Of a stretch of 6,435 bases of DNA, positions 1 through 3,499 are shown in pieces. A program made the position numbers and the translations under genes. Every line of letters begins with the position of its first letter. The first letter of the stretch is position 1. Origin of the DNA: Cytophagia bacterium (GTDB lineage Bacteria > Bacteroidota > Bacteroidia > Cytophagales > Cyclobacteriaceae). Location of the stretch: the NCBI GenBank assembly GCA_013373005.1, contig JABXIP010000382.1, positions 1 to 6,435 of the forward strand, written 5' to 3'. Below the pieces are notes generated by a model, which was not told where the DNA came from, searched no databases, and worked only from the letters and a program-made list of their open reading frames with translations.

Positions 1-32
1 CTTCTTTTTTCCAGATAAATCGAAGATTGCTA

Positions 33-63
33 TTTGCAAATTCAACTCCTTACTTTACCTTTG
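33..63 (+). promoter_or_regulatory. Bacteroidota-type housekeeping promoter for the tRNA-His transcript
   Basis: TTTG at 33-36 (-33 element) and TACCTTTG at 56-63 (-7 element, full match to TAnnTTTG) are separated by 19 bp, the arrangement known for the primary sigma factor of Bacteroides and relatives. Transcription would start near base 70, so the transcript would carry a leader of about 80 nt before the tRNA. Both elements lie within copies of the palindrome TTTGCAAA (33-40 and 60-67). Nothing coding is visible in bases 1-32; the T-run at 5-10 might be the tail of a terminator outside the window, which cannot be judged here. Confidence 0.75.
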
Positions 64-80
64 CAAACCCAAACACGAAA

Positions 81-141
81 GGTGTTTATACGGTGGTTGT
101 GTTCTCCCGATAGCTATCGGGAGGTTGGAACGCAAAACACC
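81..141 (+). other. Structured leader containing a tRNA-His 5'-end-like fragment with a palindrome in the D-arm position
   Basis: Bases 92-104 (GGTGGTTGTGTTC) match the first 14 bases of the intact tRNA-His at 149-162 with a single deleted A. The D-stem strand GTTC (101-104) has its partner GAAC at 128-131, and bases 129-133 (AACGC) also match the tRNA. Between the two stem strands, in place of a D loop, sits a perfect palindrome. The rest of a tRNA (anticodon and T arms) is absent. The region can also fold as one long hairpin: GGTGTTT (81-87) pairs with AAACACC (135-141), or GGTG (92-95) with CACC (138-141), around the D-stem and palindrome. It may therefore be a decayed tRNA copy or a structured leader. 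No T-run follows, so it is not a terminator. Confidence 0.5.
104..123. repeat. Perfect 20-bp palindrome, copy 1 (core CCCGATAGCTATCGGG)
   Basis: Bases 104-113 and 114-123 are exact reverse complements, a 10-bp inverted repeat with no spacer. The 16-bp core recurs at 280-295. In both places the preceding bases are GTTCT and the palindrome occupies the D-loop position of a tRNA-like sequence. It could be one copy of a dispersed palindromic repeat family; that inference needs the rest of the genome. Confidence 0.85.
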
Positions 142-148
142 AACAAAT

Positions 149-223
149 GGTGGTTGTAGTTCAGTTGGTTAGAACGCCTGATTGTGGTTCAGGAGGTCGT
201 GGGTTCGAGTCCCATCTTCCACC
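149..223 (+). tRNA. tRNA-His (anticodon GTG)
   Basis: The gene folds as a full cloverleaf. The acceptor strands are GTGGTTG (150-156) and CTTCCAC (216-222). The D stem is GTTC/GAAC (159-162, 172-175). The anticodon stem is CCTGA/TCAGG (177-181, 189-193) with loop TTGTGGT and anticodon GTG at 184-186. The T stem is GTGGG/CCCAT (199-203, 211-215) with the usual TTCGAGT loop. G149 opposite C223 gives the extra G-1:C73 pair that is the known identity element of bacterial tRNA-His, so the start is set at 149. CCA is not encoded and must be added by the CCA enzyme. T154/T218 and T155/T217 face each other as U-U mismatches in the acceptor stem. A promoter lies upstream and an intrinsic terminator starts 6 nt after the gene. 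Confidence 0.95.
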
Positions 224-228
224 CTTAG

Positions 229-259
229 AAAGCCTTAGAGAAATCTAAGGCTTTTTTTT
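229..259 (+). terminator. Intrinsic terminator of tRNA-His
   Basis: Bases 231-239 (AGCCTTAGA) pair perfectly with 244-252 (TCTAAGGCT) around a GAAA tetraloop, and AA at 229-230 can extend the stem. Eight T residues follow at 252-259. It begins just after the tRNA 3' end. Confidence 0.93.
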
Positions 260-279
260 ATTGCTGGAATTGTAGTTCT

Positions 280-295
280 CCCGATAGCTATCGGG
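280..295. repeat. Perfect 16-bp palindrome, copy 2, in the D loop of the second tRNA-like copy
   Basis: This is CCCGATAGCTATCGGG, identical to the core of the palindrome at 104-123. It sits between the D-stem strands GTTC (275-278) and GAAC (302-305) of the degenerate tRNA copy. The anticodon arm at 307-322 loosely resembles a decayed third copy (TCCCGAT, then TCGG), though that similarity may simply come from the tRNA itself. Confidence 0.85.
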
Positions 296-339
296 TGGTC
301 AGAACATCCCGATTGACTCGGAAAGGTCATGGGTTCGAG

Positions 340-385
340 CATTGACGCGCAATAGCGGTCAATATGCTGACCGATGCGTCAGCAT
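340..385 (+). repeat. Two back-to-back hairpins inserted in the T loop
   Basis: In hairpin A, ATTGAC (341-346) pairs with GTCAAT (358-363), continued by CGC/GCG (348-350, 355-357) past a bulged G347, with loop AATA. In hairpin B, ATGCTGAC (364-371) pairs perfectly over 8 bp with GTCAGCAT (378-385), with loop CGATGC. They abut with no gap and replace nothing: the tRNA sequence resumes at T385. An alternative hairpin, GGTCA (357-361) with TGACC (368-372), would disrupt both. Confidence 0.75.
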
Positions 386-401
386 CCCATATTCCACCCT
401 T

Positions 402-432
402 AGAAGCCTTAGAGAAATCTAAGGCTTTTTTT
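402..432 (+). terminator. Intrinsic terminator of the second tRNA-like copy
   Basis: Bases 405-413 pair perfectly with 418-426 around a GAAA loop, and seven T residues follow at 426-432. It is a near-identical duplicate of the terminator at 229-259. It may also slow transcripts arriving from the minus-strand gene that ends at 448, but on that strand the T-tail is poor. Confidence 0.88.
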
Positions 433-447
433 ATTGCTGGAATTTGT

Positions 448-1542
448 TTAGCTCTCTAGAAAATCACTCTCACAACAATTAAGATGATACTCAATCTTCG
501 CAAAATCAGTATCAAGATAGTCAATCTGTTCTCCTTTGATCATTACCTGTTTAGATGTCAGATATTTAGGTGCCATACCATATTCTAACACATCCTTAAA
601 TAATAATGGCCGCTTTAACTTAAACATCCTTCTTAGAGAGGAACAGTAACCATGATTGCCTGATTTCATTACAGGAATAGCCACATTAAAAAAAGCACCA
701 ACATTATTTCTCGATGACAGAAACTTTGAAGAATCATATTGTACACCAACAATTTCCTTACCACCAATTCTGTACTCAATCTTAGACCACTGATAGACAA
801 TTTGAGGTAGAATATACTCTGGCTTGAAAGGATGGTCTCTATTCGCAACCATAATATTACATGCCATAATTAAAGGCCATATGGCCAAAAATTTGAATTT
901 CGTATCGAAATCATTGGCCTGAGGACGACTCATTAAGTTTAGAAGATATAGTCTATTCTCTAAATCGGCAAGGTTAAATTCTGAAACAAATAGATTACTA
1001 TAACTAGGTTCATCAAGCTCCTTAAAAGCAGTAAATGTATTCCCTGAAAGGTATAAGCTTGGAAATCCTGAAATACTATATCGGTATGATGGAACCTTAC
1101 TACGTAATTGAAATGGTGGGTGAAATAAATCTGATTTGTTATAAAGATTTTCACCCACCCTCATCCTATAAAGTCTTGGATAAATTCGCTGAAATGCAAA
1201 CATATAATTCGGTTGTAATGATTTACTCTTATCCGAATTGGACATAAAGCCAGCAGCAAATTCATTGTAGGCTTTATGCGGATTACCCTCATTCAAATAA
1301 GAATCAACACACTTTTTAACTGTATCCAAAGTGATTGTCGCAACTTGTATTAAAGTCTCCTTATTTACATTACCAATTAACTCAATAATCCCTTTTATAT
1401 CTTCTTCCTTTAATGCCTCAAGAGTTTCAAGATATTTACTTCCATATCCATTTATACTCTCCTGATAAGAACGGTAGCCATCTCTCCTCCAACTTTTCGG
1501 GAGTTTAAGGTCATCATGGTCTAACAATTCACTTAAAGTCAT
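448..1542 (-). CDS. RES-domain protein (probable NAD-targeting toxin-like enzyme) with an N-terminal helical extension
   Basis: The 364-residue protein has RES-family hallmarks in order: YRMRVGE (125-131) with R126/R128 as the family arginine; GFPSLYLSGNTFTAFKEL (159-176), the usual 'G-P-LYL...TA..E' block with E175; and, after EYILPQIVYQW (242-252), GVQYDSS (266-272) with the family serine at S271 or S272. RES enzymes have an ADP-ribosyltransferase-like fold. Known members degrade NAD (MbcT) or ADP-ribosylate phosphoribosyl pyrophosphate synthetase (ParT) and are normally held by a MbcA/Xre-type antitoxin. None is visible here. Residues 1 to about 115 form a charged, probably helical extension absent from minimal RES toxins; a HEPN-like N-terminal domain is possible but not shown. 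No signal peptide is seen. ATG 1542 lies 3 nt after the fic stop, so the gene is probably translationally coupled to fic. The DNA looks more AT-rich than fic (18 G/C in bases 841-900 against 24 in 2101-2160). Family call good, activity inferred. Confidence 0.78.
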   Translation of the reverse strand: MTLSELLDHDDLKLPKSWRRDGYRSYQESINGYGSKYLETLEALKEEDIKGIIELIGNVNKETLIQVATITLDTVKKCVDSYLNEGNPHKAYNEFAAGFMSNSDKSKSLQPNYMFAFQRIYPRLYRMRVGENLYNKSDLFHPPFQLRSKVPSYRYSISGFPSLYLSGNTFTAFKELDEPSYSNLFVSEFNLADLENRLYLLNLMSRPQANDFDTKFKFLAIWPLIMACNIMVANRDHPFKPEYILPQIVYQWSKIEYRIGGKEIVGVQYDSSKFLSSRNNVGAFFNVAIPVMKSGNHGYCSSLRRMFKLKRPLLFKDVLEYGMAPKYLTSKQVMIKGEQIDYLDTDFAKIEYHLNCCESDFLES

Positions 1543-1545
1543 TTT

Positions 1546-2649
1546 CTAATTGATGTTCAAATAATACCTAGTCCCTTTTAACTCTCCGGTTTTTACGAAT
1601 GCGCCTATTTCCACCATTCTGGTTAAGTCCCTAGTGGCAGTTGCGCTGGGTGCTCCGGATATAGACTGATAATTTTTAGAGCTCAGTCCACCATCAAATC
1701 CCTTAAATCCTTCAGCAAAGATTCGCTCAACTACTTTGGTTTGACGTTCATTAAGCTGGTCGCCAAAGCGCTTGTAGAACTTACCTTTCTCGATCACAAA
1801 GTCGATCGTCTTTTGAGTATAGGCCTGAGCTGCCAACACCATTTCACAGAAAAAGGCTATCCAGTCAGATATGTCCAAATCCTTATTATTCTTTTCCAGA
1901 GCCTCATAATAGCTCTTTTTATGATCCAGAATGGTTTGAGATAAGGCTATCAATGTCGGTTTACCGAGGCTCTGCGATAAAGACTTTTCCGAAATTGCGC
2001 GTCCAACCCGACCGTTCCCATCTTCAAATGGGTGAATACACTCAAAATACAAATGAGCCACCGCTGATCGTATAAGTGGAGGCAATGCATTTACTCGACC
2101 CTTCTGTGAATCGTTAAACCATTTGATAAACGTTTCCATCTGTCCCGGAACATCTTTGGAAGGAGGAGCTTCAAAATGAACAATAGATCTTCCTATTGGA
2201 CCTGAGACAACCTGCATAGGATCGTCATGGGTTCGGTAACGGCCAACATCCTGCAAATCCCTTCTGCCATTGGTTAGCATTTTATGCCATAGACATAGAC
2301 CTTCCACATCAATCGGAGCATCATAATTACGATAGAGATCAACCATCATTTCAGCAATACCCTGTTCTGCCGCCTCCACCTTACGATGATCAACCTGCAG
2401 ACCTAGCTGCTTTCTGATGGAAGAATGAATGGAATCACGACTAAGTATTTCTCCCTCTATCTCTGAGGTCTTAAAAGCTTCATTACTCATTAAGTCTACT
2501 TTCAGAACCTGTTGCTCATCCCCATCTACATGCTGAAGACTCCCGTAAAGCATACCGGCATTCTCAAAGAATTTCAGCTCAAATTCTTTGAAATCTTCCT
2601 CATTATAATTGAATTGAGGCCAATTCTTATGTTGCCAGTTCCAAGCCAT
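1546..2649 (-). CDS. Class II Fic-family protein adenylyltransferase (DUF4172-like N terminus, C-terminal winged helix)
   Basis: Fic enzymes transfer AMP from ATP (sometimes other nucleotides) to hydroxyl side chains of target proteins in the cytoplasm. The catalytic motif HPFEDGNGRVGR (206-217) is a perfect match to HPFx(D/E)GNGRxxR: H206 is the catalytic base, D210 the magnesium ligand, and R217 meets the ATP phosphates. TSEIEG (61-66) matches the inhibitory motif (S/T)xxxE(G/N) ahead of the Fic core, with E65 expected to block productive ATP binding; this defines class II. The target-docking flap lies around GRYRTHDDPMQVVSG (136-150). The first 15 residues, with WNWQHKNWP, resemble DUF4172. 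Residues 300-367 look like a winged helix, as in Fic proteins such as those of Shewanella and Bacteroides, and could bind DNA. The length (367) is typical and all key residues are intact. ATG 2649 has a good Shine-Dalgarno. The RES gene follows 3 nt downstream. Three inverted repeats lie upstream. The substrate is unknown. Confidence 0.93.
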   Translation of the reverse strand: MAWNWQHKNWPQFNYNEEDFKEFELKFFENAGMLYGSLQHVDGDEQQVLKVDLMSNEAFKTSEIEGEILSRDSIHSSIRKQLGLQVDHRKVEAAEQGIAEMMVDLYRNYDAPIDVEGLCLWHKMLTNGRRDLQDVGRYRTHDDPMQVVSGPIGRSIVHFEAPPSKDVPGQMETFIKWFNDSQKGRVNALPPLIRSAVAHLYFECIHPFEDGNGRVGRAISEKSLSQSLGKPTLIALSQTILDHKKSYYEALEKNNKDLDISDWIAFFCEMVLAAQAYTQKTIDFVIEKGKFYKRFGDQLNERQTKVVERIFAEGFKGFDGGLSSKNYQSISGAPSATATRDLTRMVEIGAFVKTGELKGTRYYLNIN

Positions 2650-2677
2650 GATCTATACCTCCATTACTTATAAATCA
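2649..2677. promoter_or_regulatory. Operator-like inverted repeat 1 over the fic start and Shine-Dalgarno
   Basis: TGATCTATACC (2649-2659), a 7-bp spacer and CTTATAAATCA (2667-2677) form an imperfect dyad with the same arm length and spacing as repeats 2 and 3. It touches the first base of the fic start codon and covers its ribosome binding site. This is the most diverged of the three in its inner arm positions, as expected where it overlaps the Shine-Dalgarno. Confidence 0.6.
2658..2662 (-). promoter_or_regulatory. Shine-Dalgarno of fic
   Basis: GGAGG on the minus strand lies 8 nt before the ATG at 2649. This is unusually strong for Bacteroidota, where such sites are often missing, and it supports the chosen start. 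It falls inside inverted repeat 1, so a bound protein or folded RNA would hide it. Confidence 0.75.
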
Positions 2678-2692
2678 AAATTTACAGCATTA

Positions 2693-2721
2693 TGATCTAT
2701 AAATCTACTAAATATAAATCA
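2693..2721. promoter_or_regulatory. Operator-like inverted repeat 2 upstream of fic
   Basis: TGATCTATAAA (2693-2703), a 7-bp spacer and AATATAAATCA (2711-2721). The left arm shares ten of eleven bases with the left arm of repeat 3. It begins 44 bp from the start of repeat 1 and 45 bp from that of repeat 3. Confidence 0.6.
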
Positions 2722-2737
2722 ACTTCCGATGTATTTA

Positions 2738-2766
2738 TGATCTATAAGACCACATCTTATAGATCA
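2738..2766. promoter_or_regulatory. Operator-like inverted repeat 3 upstream of fic (perfect)
   Basis: TGATCTATAAG (2738-2748), a 7-bp spacer and CTTATAGATCA (2756-2766) form a perfect 11-bp inverted repeat. This is the best copy of the shared half-site TGATCTATAA. The most likely binder is the winged helix-like C terminus of Fic or another regulator outside the window. I found no convincing TAnnTTTG promoter for fic in this region, so the start of transcription relative to the sites is unknown. Confidence 0.7.
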
Positions 2767-2835
2767 CTCCTTCACATCAAGCTTGGATAATGACTTTCCG
2801 AAACGCTGCATCTCAAAAAAATTCAAACTATTTTG

Positions 2836-2859
2836 AACTATATGTACATACATATAGTT
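2836..2859. promoter_or_regulatory. Inverted repeat upstream of yceI, probable repressor site
   Basis: AACTATATG (2836-2844) and CATATAGTT (2851-2859) are exact reverse complements around the 6-bp spacer TACATA. The repeat ends 31 bp before the ATG at 2891. A possible weak promoter, TTTG (2832-2835) with TAGTT (2855-2859) 19 bp later, would place the repeat between the two promoter elements, where a bound repressor would block polymerase. YceI genes of this phylum often sit near MarR-type regulators, but no regulator gene is in the window. A smaller hairpin (TTCAAA/TTTGAA, 2822-2837) abuts it. The sequence differs from the fic operators, so the two genes appear to be controlled separately. 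Confidence 0.5.
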
Positions 2860-2890
2860 ACATACATAGAATTTGAAAAACAACAATATT

Positions 2891-3427
2891 ATGGAAGCAA
2901 TAACTAAAACATTATGGAAAATTGACCCTACACACAGTGAGGTTCAATTTAAAGTGAAACACCTTGTTATCTCAACAGTAACTGGTTCATTCAAGAGTTT
3001 TGAAGGCGCTTTGGAAACAGAGTCTGAAGACTTCGATGGAGCTGAGGCTTCATTCTCTATCAACAGCGCAAGCATTGATACTAATGTAGAAGACAGAGAC
3101 AACCACTTAAGAAGTGCTGAATTCTTCGACTCAGAAAACTACCCTAACATTTCATTCAAAGGTGAGTTGAAGAAAGTTTCTGACGATGAGTACAAATTAG
3201 TTGGTCCTTTGACTATTAAAGATATTACCAAAGAAGTTGAGCTAAGCGTTGAGCACGGTGGAACAATGGTAGATGGTTACGGTCAGAACAAAGCAGGTTT
3301 TGAAATTACCGGAAGCATCAATAGAAAAGAATTTGGTTTGACCTGGAGTATGGTAACTGAAGCAGGAGGAGTTGTAGTTGGAGATAATGTGAAGCTTCAA
3401 TTGAATATTCAATTGGTTCAAGCCTAA
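2891..3427 (+). CDS. YceI-family lipocalin-like protein, cytoplasmic form
   Basis: From ATG 2891 the protein has 178 residues and covers the YceI domain end to end: WKIDPTHSEVQFKVKHL near the start, GSFKSFEG, then the signature SIDTNVEDRDNHLRSAEFFD, the block YPNISFKGE, GPLTIKDITKEVEL, and INRKEFGLTW near the end. YceI proteins form a beta-barrel that, in the Thermus homologue TT1927b, holds a polyisoprenoid chain; E. coli YceI is periplasmic and induced by alkaline pH. No signal peptide or lipobox is present here, so this is probably a cytoplasmic member binding a hydrophobic ligand, exact role unknown. The frame is open upstream to a TTG at 2873, which would add MKNNNI; ATG 2891 is preferred because homology starts right after it. 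An operator-like repeat lies upstream and a terminator downstream. It is convergent with the symporter gene. Confidence 0.92.
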   Translation: MEAITKTLWKIDPTHSEVQFKVKHLVISTVTGSFKSFEGALETESEDFDGAEASFSINSASIDTNVEDRDNHLRSAEFFDSENYPNISFKGELKKVSDDEYKLVGPLTIKDITKEVELSVEHGGTMVDGYGQNKAGFEITGSINRKEFGLTWSMVTEAGGVVVGDNVKLQLNIQLVQA

Positions 3428-3447
3428 TCTGAATATTTAGTTAATAT

Positions 3448-3483
3448 AAAGGCCGCCCGGTTTTCCGAGCGGCCTTTCTCTTT
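3448..3483. terminator. Terminator between yceI and the symporter gene, possibly bidirectional
   Basis: AAAGGCCGC (3448-3456) pairs with GCGGCCTTT (3469-3477), continued by CGG/CCG (3458-3460, 3465-3467) past one C-A mismatch, with a TTTT loop. On the plus strand the tail is TTTCTCTTT, just after the yceI stop. On the minus strand the same stem is followed by TTTATATTAA. It could therefore also end the symporter transcript, whose stop is at 3500. No other hairpin is seen between these convergent genes. Confidence 0.88.
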
Positions 3484-3499
3484 ATAACTAATTATGAGG

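Larger units (their letters stand above)
264..398 (+). pseudogene. Degenerate tRNA-His-like copy interrupted by palindromic inserts
   Basis: Aligned with the intact tRNA-His, this copy keeps TTGTAGTTC (270-278), TGGTCAGAAC (296-305), the anticodon-arm start CCCGATTG (308-315), GGTC-TGGGTTCGAG (325-339) and TCCCAT-TTCCACC (385-398). A palindrome of about 17 bp lies in the D-loop position (279-295), and 45 bp forming two hairpins lie in the T loop (340-384). The anticodon arm has shrunk to CCGA/TCGG (309-312, 318-321) with a 5-nt loop, so no GTG anticodon is presented. It cannot decode as an ordinary tRNA. Oddly, TGGAAT (265-270) can pair perfectly with ATTCCA (391-396) as an acceptor-like stem, so the transcript could still be closed and tRNA-like. 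It is called a pseudogene, but a structured non-coding RNA is not excluded. Confidence 0.7.
210..444 (+). repeat. Direct repeat pair: tRNA 3' end plus terminator (210-271 and 385-444)
   Basis: The segment from the TCCCAT of the T arm through the acceptor 3' strand, the terminator and the following ATTGCTGGAATT occurs twice, at 210-271 and 385-444. The copies differ by one substitution (C216 versus A391) and two single-base indels (one A before the terminator stem, one T in the T-run). With the 9-base identity TTGTAGTTC (154-162 and 270-278), this shows that a unit of about 116 bp (154-269) was duplicated in tandem. The second unit is longer because of the palindromic inserts. The near-identity of the terminator halves contrasts with the decayed tRNA half, suggesting either a recent origin or conversion of the 3' part. 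Confidence 0.85.

Noticed and set aside
104..123. Intrinsic terminator upstream of tRNA-His
   Set aside because: The hairpin is strong but is followed by a purine-rich stretch and no T-run.
104..385. CRISPR array or classic insertion sequence in the hairpin-rich tRNA region
   Set aside because: There are only two palindrome copies, no regular spacers, no transposase and no terminal repeats with target duplications.
264..398. Second functional tRNA (for example tRNA-Ser reading TGA from a 7-nt loop)
   Set aside because: The best anticodon arm has a 5-nt loop or a mismatched stem, and both the D and T loops are interrupted by long inserts; ordinary decoding is implausible.
210..444. Attachment-site repeats of an integrated element at tRNA-His
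   Set aside because: The two repeats flank only about 110 bp of tRNA-like and palindromic DNA with no integrase. Simple tandem duplication explains them better, although a remnant left after excision cannot be excluded.
1035..1247. Short open frames on both strands inside the RES gene (also 960-1154)
   Set aside because: They overlap the conserved RES blocks, have no recognisable motifs and no ribosome binding context.
2873..2890. TTG start of yceI six codons upstream of the chosen ATG
   Set aside because: The added residues MKNNNI have no family counterpart, TTG starts are rare, and homology begins directly after ATG 2891.
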